From contig CAKPLT010000003.1 of assembly GCA_934167755.1 (NCBI GenBank), positions 43,191-107,190 on the forward strand: 64,000 nucleotides of DNA, given 5' to 3'. Below the pieces are notes generated by a model, which made no database searches, was not told where the DNA came from, and saw only the letters and a list, made by a program, of their open reading frames with translations. Numbering within the stretch: position 1 is the first letter of the stretch; each line of letters starts with the position of its first letter. This DNA is from an uncultured Clostridia bacterium. GTDB taxonomy: Bacteria; Bacillota; Clostridia; TANB77; CAG-508. Positions 1-8,832 of this stretch are shown here, one piece after another. A program made the translations under genes and the position numbers.

Positions 1-430
1 GATCTAATACTTTTTGTGGTTCTGCTCCTGGTCTATCTATTTTATTTATTACTACAATTGGTTTTAAATTCATTGCTAATGATTTTTTTAATACTTCTCT
101 TGTTTGTGGCATTGCTCCTTCAAATGCATCTACTAATAAAAGTACTCCATCAACTGTTTTTAATACTCTTTCTACTTCTCCTCCAAAATCAGCATGTCCA
201 GGTGTATCAACTATGTTAATTTTTATTCCATTAAACATTACTGCTGTATTTTTTGCTAGTATTGTTATTCCTCTTTCTTTTTCTTGGTCATTTGAGTCCA
301 TTACTCTTTCTGCTACTTGTTCATTTTCTCTAAATACATGGCTTTGTCTTAATAAAGCATCTACTAATGTAGTTTTTCCATGATCTACGTGTGCAATTAT
401 TGCTATATTTCTTATTTTTTGATTATTCAT
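1..430 (-). CDS. typA: TypA/BipA ribosome-associated GTPase, N-terminal part (runs off window)
   Basis: This is the N-terminal 143 residues of a translational GTPase; the gene continues past the left edge. Visible motifs are the P-loop AHVDHGKTTL, the switch region RGITI, DTPGHADF and NKID. The stretch MDSNDQEKERGITI after the P-loop is characteristic of TypA/BipA and not of EF-G or LepA. The family binds the ribosome and helps 50S assembly and stress or cold adaptation. The ATG at 428-430 follows GGGAGAG eight bases upstream. The gene lies 22 bp downstream of plsC on the same strand and is probably co-transcribed with it. Confidence 0.95.
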   Translation of the reverse strand, partial: MNNQKIRNIAIIAHVDHGKTTLVDALLRQSHVFRENEQVAERVMDSNDQEKERGITILAKNTAVMFNGIKINIVDTPGHADFGGEVERVLKTVDGVLLLVDAFEGAMPQTREVLKKSLAMNLKPIVVINKIDRPGAEPQKVLD

Positions 431-451
431 TTTCTTTTCTCTCCCTTTTCT

Positions 452-1039
452 TTATTTTGCTAATTCTAATATTTTTTCCATTATTTCTTCTGTTATCTCA
501 TCTAATTCATCTTTACTTCTATTACTAAAATCCATTGGTTCTCCGTATCTTATTGTCATTTTATCAAATGACTTTTCTCCTCCTGTTATTCCTACTGGAA
601 TAACTCTTGCTCCTGTTTTTACAGCAAAAAATGCTGCACCATCTTTTGTTTTTTCTCCTTTTTCTACTCCGTTTCTAGTTCCTTCTGGAAATAGAGCTAT
701 GCTTTCTCCATTTTTTAATGCTTTTAGTGTCGTTTTTAATGCTGATATATCTTTTGCATCTCTTTTTACATATATTCCATCAAATACAACTCCTAAAAAT
801 GCAAAAAATGGATTTTTACGAAGTTCTTCTTTTGCTAAAAATCTTACATGTCTTTTTGCTGTTACTACTATTAATGGTGGATCATTATATGTTCTATGAT
901 TTCCACAATATATTAGTGGTTCTTTTTTATCTTTTGGAATATTTTCTGTTCCTATTACTTTTACTCTATGTACTACTATAAAGTATAAACGAATTGCAGC
1001 TCTAACTATTACTCTTATTATTTGTTTAAATATATTCAT
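452..1039 (-). CDS. plsC: 1-acyl-sn-glycerol-3-phosphate acyltransferase (PlsC family)
   Basis: This 195-residue membrane-associated acyltransferase should transfer an acyl chain to lysophosphatidic acid, giving phosphatidic acid for phospholipid synthesis. The catalytic HX4D motif is at H48-D53 (NHRTYND) and the acceptor-binding motif FPEGTR lies near residue 117. The N-terminal 25 residues are hydrophobic and basic, as expected for membrane attachment. Length and motif order fit the family. An AGAGG site precedes the ATG. The substrate is inferred from family membership; other lysophospholipid acyltransferases share these motifs. Confidence 0.92.
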   Translation of the reverse strand: MNIFKQIIRVIVRAAIRLYFIVVHRVKVIGTENIPKDKKEPLIYCGNHRTYNDPPLIVVTAKRHVRFLAKEELRKNPFFAFLGVVFDGIYVKRDAKDISALKTTLKALKNGESIALFPEGTRNGVEKGEKTKDGAAFFAVKTGARVIPVGITGGEKSFDKMTIRYGEPMDFSNRSKDELDEITEEIMEKILELAK

Positions 1040-1060
1040 TTGTTACCTCTTTCTTTATTA

Positions 1061-1900
1061 TTAATTAACACCTGGAATATGAACACTTTTGGCTACAACA
1101 TCCATAGAAATAACATTCATTGCTGTTAAATTTTCTATTTCTTTTCTAGCCTTTTCTTTAAATTCTTTTAGAACTTCTTGTATGTTATATCCATACATTA
1201 CAATTACTTCCATATATATACTCGGTCCTGCTTCTGTACTTGTTGCTCTTGTTCTTACTACTTTATAAATTGACTGCATTCTACCTGCCAAATATTCTAC
1301 TATTTGTCTGAATACTGTATCTGAAATAGTAAATTTTCCTAAATAACTAAATGTTGGTCTTATAATAGTTTTTTCTGATATGTATGGTTTTTGTCCTGCT
1401 CCTTTTGATTTAAAAATCTGAAGTGGATCTAATAAATATCCTGAAAAGTCCTTTTTTAATTCAAAAGTTGGCACAGGTATTACATGCTTTCCTTCTGTTA
1501 CGCGTATATGTCTTGCTGTTTGTATTTCTTCTTCTGTTGCTACATCATTTATATATGTTGTTTCAGATATTTCTGACAACCCTAAATTTGCTGCAATTTT
1601 TTGTACCATCCCATCTGATGTTCCTAATATTAAAACTTTATTTGGTTTATATTTTTTAAATGCTTCTTCTATTGGCTTTTTTTCTTCTTCATCATAGAAT
1701 AATGCATGTTTTACTGTTTCAATTTTAGTAGGTGCCTTTTTGGCGGAAGCACCTGCAACAATTTCGTTATCTTTTATTAATAAACCATCATCTATTATAA
1801 AGTGTATATCTTTTTCACTTGCTACCATTTGTGCTCTATAGCTTTTGCCTGTTCCAGATGGTCCAACAAATGCATATACTTTTATATTTTCAAATGACAT
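1061..1900 (-). CDS. P-loop NTPase with C-terminal Asp23/Gls24-like domain
   Basis: The protein has about 279 residues from the ATG at 1898-1900, which follows GAGGAG at good spacing; the frame is open further upstream but without a comparable site. Residues 7-20 hold a Walker A motif (GPSGTGKS). A middle region contains DD and a second NTPase-like core. The last 100 residues match the Asp23/Gls24 pattern (VxYGxNIxEV, then IENLTxMxV and DVxxxxVHIPG). Asp23 proteins are envelope-stress proteins at the Gram-positive membrane. The joining of a nucleotide-binding domain to Asp23 is unusual and its role is unknown. Confidence 0.75.
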   Translation of the reverse strand: MSFENIKVYAFVGPSGTGKSYRAQMVASEKDIHFIIDDGLLIKDNEIVAGASAKKAPTKIETVKHALFYDEEEKKPIEEAFKKYKPNKVLILGTSDGMVQKIAANLGLSEISETTYINDVATEEEIQTARHIRVTEGKHVIPVPTFELKKDFSGYLLDPLQIFKSKGAGQKPYISEKTIIRPTFSYLGKFTISDTVFRQIVEYLAGRMQSIYKVVRTRATSTEAGPSIYMEVIVMYGYNIQEVLKEFKEKARKEIENLTAMNVISMDVVAKSVHIPGVN

Positions 1901-1944
1901 TTTTCTTCTCCTCACAATTATTGTAATATAACTTAATCCCAATA

Positions 1945-1972
1945 GATAAGGCACGACAATTCGTGCCTTATC
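1945..1972. terminator. 12-bp perfect hairpin between glycosyltransferase and Asp23-like gene
   Basis: The arms 1945-1956 and 1961-1972 are perfectly complementary around a 4-base loop (CAAT). It lies 3' of the glycosyltransferase stop. There is no clear T-run on the minus-strand side, so it may be a weak terminator or an mRNA 3' stabiliser. Confidence 0.55.
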
Positions 1973-1985
1973 TTATAGGTGTCAG

Positions 1986-3233
1986 TTAAATCTTTTCAGG
2001 CACCTCTTTAACTTCTGCAATCTTTATATCTCTAACATGTTCAATTTTCTCCCATGTTGTTTCTCTTTTAAATAAACATTTAACATTAATTATTACCCAT
2101 GTCCCCATAAATGCTGGGTAGCATAATAAGCCCTTTATCATTGGTTTAATAGGCTTTTTGTCCAAAAACATTGCAAGTATTGCTGTTCCTATTGGAAGTA
2201 ATAATGTTGGTATTAAATATCTTAGTACATTGACTACTAATTCTAAATTTGTCATTGCTTGTGTTGCATACATTATGCAGTTTATTAGCAATAATACCAT
2301 TGATATTATTAACATTGGGGTTGTTCCAACTATATATAAGAATCCATCAAAATTCATTAAAGTTTTGTATTCTTTTACACTTTTGAATAATTCTCCTGTA
2401 TATTTTTTTATACATTGCATATGTCCAACTGTCCATCTGCTTCTTTGTGACCATGATTGTTTAAATGAAGTTGGTTGTTCATCATATACTATCGCATCTG
2501 TTGCCCATCCTAATTTTTTCCCTTTGATTATTCTTTTTAATGAAAATTCAATATCTTCTGTTAATGTTTCTGTTTCCCAGCCATTTGGTTTTACTACATC
2601 AAATTTCACCATAAATCCTGTTCCATTTAATAATGGTGATAATCCTATATTATATCTTGCTAAGTGGTACAACCTGTGCATTGTCCAATAAAATAATGCA
2701 TATCCTGCTGTTATCCAATTATCTGTTGGATTTTTAATATCTCTATATCCTTGAACTACATCTTCTCCTTGACATAGTTTTTTATTCATATTTACTATAA
2801 AGTTTTTATCTACTATATTATCTGCATCAAATACAAAGAATGCATCATAATCTGCATTTTCTTTAATTTTTTGTTTTAAAAACCATTGTAAAGCAAAACC
2901 TTTTGTTTTGTGTTCTGGGTCAAATCTTTCTAATACTATTGCCCCTGCATCTTTTGCAACTTTTGCAGTATTGTCTGTACAATTATCAGCTATTACATAT
3001 ATGTCATATAAATTTTTGTCATATGTCTGATTTTTTAAACTTTCTATTAAATTTGCAACAACTGTTTCTTCATTATGTGCTGGTATTATCGCCATAAATT
3101 TATGATTTTTATTTGTTATATATGGTTTATCTTTTAATTTTATTAGTGAACATACACTTATTACTGTTTGATAACACCAATATGCAGTTAATACATAGAC
3201 TAATACTTGCTTTAGTATATATAAATACTCCAT
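1986..3233 (-). CDS. Membrane glycosyltransferase family 2
   Basis: This 415-residue GT-A fold enzyme has an N-terminal membrane segment (about residues 5-27) and at least two C-terminal membrane segments (about residues 300-380). Catalytic landmarks are IPAHNEE, the nucleotide-sugar DAD motif (FVFDADN), the TED motif and QRSRW, the QxxRW signature of processive family 2 enzymes such as poly-GlcNAc or hyaluronan synthases. It probably polymerises or transfers a sugar at the membrane; donor and product cannot be told from sequence. The ATG follows GAGAGG. The gene stands alone with hairpins on both sides. Confidence 0.85.
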   Translation of the reverse strand: MEYLYILKQVLVYVLTAYWCYQTVISVCSLIKLKDKPYITNKNHKFMAIIPAHNEETVVANLIESLKNQTYDKNLYDIYVIADNCTDNTAKVAKDAGAIVLERFDPEHKTKGFALQWFLKQKIKENADYDAFFVFDADNIVDKNFIVNMNKKLCQGEDVVQGYRDIKNPTDNWITAGYALFYWTMHRLYHLARYNIGLSPLLNGTGFMVKFDVVKPNGWETETLTEDIEFSLKRIIKGKKLGWATDAIVYDEQPTSFKQSWSQRSRWTVGHMQCIKKYTGELFKSVKEYKTLMNFDGFLYIVGTTPMLIISMVLLLINCIMYATQAMTNLELVVNVLRYLIPTLLLPIGTAILAMFLDKKPIKPMIKGLLCYPAFMGTWVIINVKCLFKRETTWEKIEHVRDIKIAEVKEVPEKI

Positions 3234-3332
3234 TTCATACCTCTCTTTTATTTTATTATATTTTTTTACCTTTTATATTATACTATTATTATTTTTTTTT
3301 TGCAATAATTTTGGTAAAATTTCTTAATTTTT

Positions 3333-3359
3333 AAGGGGAGTATTTTTTGTACTCCCCTT
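3333..3359. terminator. 10-bp hairpin between glycosyltransferase and SSB-like gene
   Basis: Arms 3333-3342 and 3350-3359 pair perfectly around a loop containing six T. It is downstream of the SSB-like gene on the minus strand. The tail after the stem is A-rich on that strand, so terminator strength is uncertain. Confidence 0.5.
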
Positions 3360-3386
3360 GTTGACAATTTTTCTTGTTTGTTTCTG

Positions 3387-4130
3387 TCAGATTTCTTCTA
3401 GATTGTTATCTTGTTTGTTTTGGATTCTTCTTATGGAAATTTCATAAGCGGTTTTTAATTCACTTATTTCTTCTTCATTTTCGAATACTGTTGTTTTTAA
3501 ATACTCTCTACTCTGTATTCTTCCATAAAGTTGAAATCTGTCTCCGACTTCAAATTTGGTCAACCATTTCGCAATTCTTCCCCACGCAATACATGGAATA
3601 TAGTCTGATTTATTATATTCGCGATTAACTGCTATGAGTAAGTCGGTTATTACTCTTCCTTTATATGTTTTTCTTAATATTGGTTTTTTGCATAAATAAC
3701 CATCAAGAAAAATCATATTCATATCAAAAGATTCATCTGTTACACTATCCTGAATTTCGAATTCTGTAGCAAACAAGAATAGTTTCAAATGACTAGTATA
3801 ATCTTTTTCTCTTTTGCTATAAGATCTAAACTGACCAACTGCCTTTACTTTTTTTCCTTTAATGCTTTCTTTCGAGATGTTTTTAAGCATTATCTCTGAT
3901 ATAAGTATAGGAATAATATCAGTGTTTTCACTGAGCCTTTCTACCTTAATTTTTGTTCTGTAAAATTTTTCACATTTTACAGAATGATCATAACTGAGCT
4001 CTTCCTCAACTATACCACAAACAATAGCATTATTATTAGAATAAGCTCCTCTTCGCTTTAAGCAAATTTCCCGAACCTTTTCTATTGCCTCCTCATCCTG
4101 CATTACTCTTCTTTCTCTTTCATCTGACAT
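3387..4130 (-). CDS. Single-strand DNA-binding-like protein with two OB-fold domains
   Basis: The protein has 247 residues. The C-terminal half (about residues 130-240) shows an SSB-like OB fold: an opening MIFLDGYLCKKP strand, DLLIAVNREYN, IPCIAWGRIAKW, VGDRFQLYGRIQSREY. The N-terminal half (about residues 35-125) looks like a second, more diverged OB fold with a VKAVGQFRSY strand. Classical bacterial SSB is about 150-180 residues with one OB fold and an acidic tail; here the tail is absent. It may bind single-stranded nucleic acid as a specialised paralogue. The ATG follows AGGAGG. No partner gene is evident. Confidence 0.7.
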   Translation of the reverse strand: MSDERERRVMQDEEAIEKVREICLKRRGAYSNNNAIVCGIVEEELSYDHSVKCEKFYRTKIKVERLSENTDIIPILISEIMLKNISKESIKGKKVKAVGQFRSYSKREKDYTSHLKLFLFATEFEIQDSVTDESFDMNMIFLDGYLCKKPILRKTYKGRVITDLLIAVNREYNKSDYIPCIAWGRIAKWLTKFEVGDRFQLYGRIQSREYLKTTVFENEEEISELKTAYEISIRRIQNKQDNNLEEI

Positions 4131-4346
4131 TGTACTTTTCCTCCTGAATTATTTTTTGCTTATAGTACATTTGTAGAAGAATTGTCTAAATTGTTTACAT
4201 ACTCAAATTGTGTGTATGTTTTTCTAATCAAGAAATAAATTCTTCATTTATATATATAAACAATATATTCATTATACCATTTTTGGACATTTTTGTAAAG
4301 AGTTTTATGTTTACTGTTTTAAACAATATCTTTAATTTGCATTTAT

Positions 4347-5102
4347 TTATACCCATTTTTCCATAAAATCTTCATTAAACATATATTGATTTGAAGGTCT
4401 ATAAGCTGATTCCTTTACAACTTTATCTGTTTTCTTAATCATAGGTTCTATTTTCTTTCTAAAATTTGATGCTACTAGCTTTTTATCTAATATAATCTCA
4501 TATATTTGTTGTAATTCTGATATTGCAAACTCTTTATTTAAAAAACAAAATGCTATATTGGTGTTTTCAATTCTATTTCTTAATCGTTTTATTCCTGTAT
4601 GTAGTATAATTGCTGTTAATTCTGTTATTTCTGCCTTTCCTATAATTTTGTTTTTGTATTCGACACTTTCCCTATCTTTTTGGGTTATTGTTTCTATTTT
4701 ATATTGAATTTTTCTATTATCACTGCTTAATGTAATTTCTTGTATTTTTGTATTTTCATCTTCTATGTTTATATTGTAAAAACTCATATTTTTAGGCCAA
4801 GTTTTAATGTCATTTTTATTTATTATTCCTAAATATGTAATTATTATTTCATCTGTATCTGTATAGTATTTTGGTTCTCCCCAAGTATATAACTGTTCTA
4901 TATAAAATTTAGTAGTTCCAAATAATTTTTCTATTTTATTTGCAGCAGTATCTTTTATATATTCTTTATCTATAATATCAAATGTAGGAAGACTATTATC
5001 ATCAGATAAAAGTATTTGCAATTTTTTCTCTTTTAGTCTTCTTACATCTTTTCTTTCTTCATTGTCTGTGCTAAATATTATTAAATTTCCTCTAATTTTC
5101 AT
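4347..5102 (-). CDS. Nudix-related transcriptional regulator (NrtR-like)
   Basis: The 251-residue protein has an N-terminal half with a degenerate Nudix-like layout and a C-terminal winged-helix segment (about residues 165-230), where AISELQQIYEIILDKKL and NFRKKIE match the recognition-helix pattern of NrtR-type regulators. Members of this family repress NAD-salvage and related genes and sense a nucleotide-sugar-type ligand. It is the last gene of the operon that starts with pnuC, which fits feedback control of that operon. It overlaps the radical SAM gene by 4 bp. A dyad at 7042-7056 is a candidate binding site. The ligand is unknown. Confidence 0.65.
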   Translation of the reverse strand: MKIRGNLIIFSTDNEERKDVRRLKEKKLQILLSDDNSLPTFDIIDKEYIKDTAANKIEKLFGTTKFYIEQLYTWGEPKYYTDTDEIIITYLGIINKNDIKTWPKNMSFYNINIEDENTKIQEITLSSDNRKIQYKIETITQKDRESVEYKNKIIGKAEITELTAIILHTGIKRLRNRIENTNIAFCFLNKEFAISELQQIYEIILDKKLVASNFRKKIEPMIKKTDKVVKESAYRPSNQYMFNEDFMEKWV

Positions 5103-5941
5103 TTTAAAACCTCCTCCCTTTTTATTTTTATTTTATTTAGATGATAATCAACAAGTTCACCACCATAATAAACAATATTAGAAAATCCATAATCTAATTT
5201 CTTAGCATAAAATGTTATTGGTACTCCCTCATATATCCACTCAAACCTATCGAAAAATTTCTCATCACTAACTATAAATTTTGTATTATTAGTCATAAAC
5301 TCAACAATTTTGTCTGTATCTTTTTTAGTTAACGCATTTTCTGTAATCCATTTCGAATATGGATTATTTATTTCATCATTTCTAGTATTTAAATTTAATG
5401 TTTTTAAACTTACTGTTTCAATATTAGGATATTTATTTATATATTCCTTTATCTCTTCTAAATAGTCTTCAAATTTCTTGTTCTTTAACAATACATAATT
5501 TAATCGTATTTTAGCTTTCTTAAAATTTTCTGTATTTATATAATCTCTTTTATATCCAAGCATCTCCATATCTTTTTTAGAGTTTAGTGATACTCTTGTA
5601 ACTTCTATTATAAAATCATCTTTTATTAAATCTAACATTTTATCTTCATAAAATATATTTCCAGATGATTGTAGTCTTTTTTCATCAAATATGTTTACAT
5701 TTCTTGTTGCAGTTACTACTTTTTTAAAGTCTTCATATTCCATTAATGATGGTTCTCCATTACCGCAAAAAATAAAATATCTAAAACTAATTCCTTCATT
5801 TTTCAAATAATTTAACTGCTTTTCTAACATTTCTAATTTATTGTCTTTAACTGGCCATTTGGTTATTTTAGCCGTACAGTATGGACAATTTTTATCACAT
5901 TTAAATGATGATGAAATAAATTCAAATTCTTTATATTTCAC
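5099..5941 (-). CDS. Radical SAM protein of unknown function in the pnuC operon
   Basis: The protein has 280 residues with the iron-sulfur motif CX3CX2C at the N terminus (CDKNCPYC) and a GNGEP motif for SAM binding. There is no extra cysteine cluster, so one [4Fe-4S] centre is expected. It overlaps the upstream NDT-like gene by 11 bp and the downstream regulator by 4 bp, so the four genes are translationally coupled. Given the PnuC transporter and nucleoside-hydrolase-like neighbour, the substrate may be a nucleoside or modified base. A queuine-lyase-like salvage role is one untested possibility. Confidence 0.7.
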   Translation of the reverse strand: MKYKEFEFISSSFKCDKNCPYCTAKITKWPVKDNKLEMLEKQLNYLKNEGISFRYFIFCGNGEPSLMEYEDFKKVVTATRNVNIFDEKRLQSSGNIFYEDKMLDLIKDDFIIEVTRVSLNSKKDMEMLGYKRDYINTENFKKAKIRLNYVLLKNKKFEDYLEEIKEYINKYPNIETVSLKTLNLNTRNDEINNPYSKWITENALTKKDTDKIVEFMTNNTKFIVSDEKFFDRFEWIYEGVPITFYAKKLDYGFSNIVYYGGELVDYHLNKIKIKREEVLK

Positions 5942-6455
5942 AAAAAGCGCTCCCCTCTTTTATTTTATTTACTACTTCTTTTGTATCTTTAATTTTACAT
6001 ACTTTTACTTTGTTACTTCTTTTCATTGCATCAGCTATTGCAAACCAATACTCTGATTTAATTTGATATTTTGAGGCTTCCTCTTTATAAAATATTATTA
6101 TTTTTTTATCCATATTTATTGCCCAACCTAATTCTACTATAGTTCCTACTGAAAAATTTTCATCTAAGAATGCAAAATATATATCACAATCTTTAATTGC
6201 ATTATATTCTGCATTTATAACTGTATTGCAGTCTGTTGAAGTAAAATCTCCATTTGATGCTTGCTCACAATAAAATGGACCTTTATAAATATACTTATCA
6301 TCTAATTTCAGATTTTCTGTTGCATATGTAAGTTTTTTTGATGAAGATAAAATATATGCTCTATAATCATTTACCAATCGTTCCTCTAATGTTTGATTTT
6401 TGTTTTTTAATAAATTAAATTTTCCTGCAAAATAGACTTTTTCCATATCATTCAC
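5931..6455 (-). CDS. Nucleoside 2-deoxyribosyltransferase-like protein
   Basis: The 174-residue protein starts VYFAGKFN, the nucleotide-binding strand of the NDT/DNPH1/TIR-like fold. Further landmarks are DCDIYFAFLDENFSVGTIVELGWAINMDKKIIIF, in which the glutamate of the GTIVELG motif aligns with the catalytic nucleophile of N-glycosidases of this fold, and an earlier polar C-N-T-V loop. Enzymes of this fold cleave or exchange the glycosidic bond of nucleosides or nucleoside monophosphates. It overlaps pnuC by 8 bp, consistent with processing of an imported nucleoside. Confidence 0.65.
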   Translation of the reverse strand: MNDMEKVYFAGKFNLLKNKNQTLEERLVNDYRAYILSSSKKLTYATENLKLDDKYIYKGPFYCEQASNGDFTSTDCNTVINAEYNAIKDCDIYFAFLDENFSVGTIVELGWAINMDKKIIIFYKEEASKYQIKSEYWFAIADAMKRSNKVKVCKIKDTKEVVNKIKEGSAFCEI

Positions 6456-7008
6456 TCCCTTTATTCATTATTTTTTTCCAGTTAGCGTATGATAACACTG
6501 CCATTCCCGTCCATAGAACATTTAGTATAAATAGGCTAAATGCTTGCTCTGGTAAAATAAAATACTCAATAGCATAAAATATATCATTTATAAACCAAAT
6601 GAACCATGTATCTATTTTTTTTGTCATCATATAATATGTTGCAACAAAACTTGATACTGTTGTAAATGCGTCTAGCATCGGTAGTGGGTCATCTGTTTGT
6701 TTTAGAATAAGAAATCCTATTAAAGTAGCTATTGCTATTAAAAACCCATATATAATCCTTTCTTTTAAGCAACAGCTTCTTATATCTTTTTCATCCTTTT
6801 TATTCCAAATAATAAATCCAAGTATTCCTAAAATCAAATAAACTGAACTATTTGTTACATCTCCATATAAATGCATTGAAAATGAAAAAGCTATCATAAG
6901 TAACATTTGTATTGTATATGCTATCCAATTGCTCCTTTTATTTAACATAACTAATACTCCTTGTATTAACCCAAAGACTGTTGCTCCAATTTCTAAGTAT
7001 TTAACCAT
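6448..7008 (-). CDS. pnuC: PnuC-family vitamin/nucleoside transporter
   Basis: This 186-residue integral membrane protein has about seven hydrophobic segments and the PnuC signatures WxxxxIQ near residue 30, an internal TTxxSFVATYYM segment, and WFIxxINDIFYAIEY in the C-terminal part. PnuC proteins facilitate diffusion of nicotinamide riboside; relatives carry thiamine (PnuT) or riboflavin (PnuX). With an NDT-like enzyme and a Nudix-type regulator downstream, a nucleoside-like cargo is likely. AAAGGAG precedes the ATG and a consensus promoter is located about 60 bp upstream. Confidence 0.85.
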   Translation of the reverse strand: MVKYLEIGATVFGLIQGVLVMLNKRSNWIAYTIQMLLMIAFSFSMHLYGDVTNSSVYLILGILGFIIWNKKDEKDIRSCCLKERIIYGFLIAIATLIGFLILKQTDDPLPMLDAFTTVSSFVATYYMMTKKIDTWFIWFINDIFYAIEYFILPEQAFSLFILNVLWTGMAVLSYANWKKIMNKGSE

Positions 7009-7041
7009 AATTATTCTCCTTTCTTTTACTTATTATTTTTT

Positions 7042-7094
7042 AGATATTAAGTATCTTTCATATGCATTATATATATCTTTATGTTTTTTGTCAA
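7042..7094 (-). promoter_or_regulatory. pnuC operon promoter with operator-like dyad
   Basis: On the minus strand TTGACA (7089-7094) and TATAAT (7066-7071) are separated by 17 bp, a perfect sigma-A-type promoter. Immediately downstream is the dyad AGATATTAAGTATCT (7042-7056), well placed for a repressor. The operon's own NrtR-like regulator is the natural candidate. Confidence 0.75.
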
Positions 7095-7151
7095 TACTTT
7101 TTATAAAAAAAATAATAAGTTTTTGCAGAGAGGTAGGCATAATTGGTGGAT

Positions 7152-7829
7152 TTAAGATTTATATATAATTATATTTTGTTTTATAGTATCATTATTAACT
7201 TTATTTCCTATATGTTCTCCCCATATATTAGCAAATACTTTTTGGGCTTGTTCTTTATCTTTAAATTTAAAATAAGTTTCAAATCTATTTTCGCAGATAA
7301 ATCTATGACTTTCTATCCAGTCATTATACTCTTTTGTTCTTTTTATATTTGGGTATCTGTTTCTAATTTCTTCAAATTCACCGCCAATATCATTTTCAAC
7401 TAAATAAATATTCCCATCCTTCTTTAGAACTCTTTTCATTTCTTTTAAAACTTTATTTCTTCTATCTATCTCTAAAATTGTTCCTAATACCCAAGTTGAT
7501 ATGATAACATCAATTGAATTATCTGGCAAAGGAATATTTTCTGCACTACAACATATAAACTCTGCTAAGTTACTATTTACTTTTCTTTTAGCAATATTTA
7601 ATTGTTGACTTGATAAATCCAATCCATAGTATTTAGTTGTTTCTTTATAAAATTTTTGCATAAATTTTCCTGTTCCACATCCTAAATCCAATACCACTTT
7701 GTTTTTTATTTTAGGTAAAAGAAATTTATATATTTTGTTAGGATAATCTTCTGCTATGCTAAATATTTCATATATATCATTTTCCTCATAATAATTTTTT
7801 GATTTTTCTGATAAATTAAGATTGGTCAT
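7152..7829 (-). CDS. Class I SAM-dependent methyltransferase
   Basis: The 225-residue protein contains the SAM-binding motif VLDLGCGTGKF near residue 50, the acidic YYGLDLS strand, and a motif IV-like IDVIISTWVLG. This is the Methyltransf_11-type small-molecule methyltransferase layout. It overlaps the ATP-grasp gene by 14 bp and is the last gene of the large operon that begins near 14.3 kb. It follows GGAGAG. Substrate unknown; a product of the upstream enzymes is a reasonable guess. Confidence 0.8.
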   Translation of the reverse strand: MTNLNLSEKSKNYYEENDIYEIFSIAEDYPNKIYKFLLPKIKNKVVLDLGCGTGKFMQKFYKETTKYYGLDLSSQQLNIAKRKVNSNLAEFICCSAENIPLPDNSIDVIISTWVLGTILEIDRRNKVLKEMKRVLKKDGNIYLVENDIGGEFEEIRNRYPNIKRTKEYNDWIESHRFICENRFETYFKFKDKEQAQKVFANIWGEHIGNKVNNDTIKQNIIIYKS

Positions 7830-8832
7830 TTTCTCTCTCCTTTGTTTCTGGGAATATCATATCTACCATATATTTTGCAACATTCCTAGGTTTACCTTCA
7901 CTTGGTCTCATATGCATATGTATTCCTGGCACTGTATTTACTTCTACAATATTATACATATTAGAAGTTTGGTTTGCTTCAATATCTTTACTCATATAAT
8001 CAATTCCTACATAAGATAATCCAGAAAAAGTCTCTAAAATCTTTTTGCAATTTTCTAAAACAGATTTATGTATTTTATCAGTATAATCAATACATAAACC
8101 TCCTTTTGCTACATTAGAGTTATGTCTTAAATATACTTTTTCATTCTTATTTGGTATATACTCCATTGAAATATTATTTTTTCTCATAAAACTTTCAGTA
8201 ATCTCATCAACTGCAATAGGGCATAAGCAATTTGTTCTTTCTTTTCTTTTTTCATTCTCTATTTCTATTAATTCTAATATAGAATGTTTTCCATCTCCTA
8301 TTACATGTGCAGGTTCTCTATGTAAGACTGCATAATTTCCTTCTTTAGTTAAAAATACCCTGTATTCTTTACCATCAAATTGTTTTTCTACTATAAAAGA
8401 TGTTTTTAATGTTTGGGCATAAACTTTTTGAACAATATCTTTTAACTCATTCTCATTCTCTATGTCCATATATATATTGTCTCCATGAGACCCAAAAACT
8501 GGTTTAACAACAACAGGAAATCCTATCTTTCTTGCATAAAGAGTAGATAGTTCCCATTCGCTTGATAAAAATTTTTCTCCTATAGGCACACTTATTTCAT
8601 TTCGCTCAAGAATTCTTTTCGTGATATATTTATCTCCACATATAATAGAAACAGAATATGGAGTAATAGAAGAATCCCTATCTAAAATCCATTCTATATG
8701 TTTTCCATATTCTGCTCTTATAAGTTCTATATCCTTATAGATAATATCAATATTAATTCCTCTTGATTGCATCTCCATTACTAATAATCTTTGATTTGTG
8801 TGCAATTTTAATAATTCAGATTTATCTAACAT
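7816..8832 (-). CDS. ATP-grasp ligase (cyanophycin synthetase/GshF-like)
   Basis: The 338-residue protein has an ATP-grasp core: FPVVVKPVFGSHGDN (nucleotide loop), EKQFDGKEYRVFL, a PAHVIGDGKHSILELIE segment, and the metal-binding end GIDYMS and VEVNTVPGIHMHM. The PAxVxGDGxHxIxELIE signature is shared with cyanophycin synthetase and the ligase half of GshF, which join an amino acid to a peptide or side-chain carboxylate using ATP. Its ATG overlaps the end of the upstream coiled-coil gene by 7 bp, so that protein may be its substrate or partner. The reaction is inferred, not shown. Confidence 0.8.
   Translation of the reverse strand: MLDKSELLKLHTNQRLLVMEMQSRGINIDIIYKDIELIRAEYGKHIEWILDRDSSITPYSVSIICGDKYITKRILERNEISVPIGEKFLSSEWELSTLYARKIGFPVVVKPVFGSHGDNIYMDIENENELKDIVQKVYAQTLKTSFIVEKQFDGKEYRVFLTKEGNYAVLHREPAHVIGDGKHSILELIEIENEKRKERTNCLCPIAVDEITESFMRKNNISMEYIPNKNEKVYLRHNSNVAKGGLCIDYTDKIHKSVLENCKKILETFSGLSYVGIDYMSKDIEANQTSNMYNIVEVNTVPGIHMHMRPSEGKPRNVAKYMVDMIFPETKERENDQS

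Noticed and set aside
2158..2691. Long plus-strand frame opposite the glycosyltransferase
   Set aside because: It is an antisense shadow of a well-supported gene with catalytic motifs and has no ribosome site.
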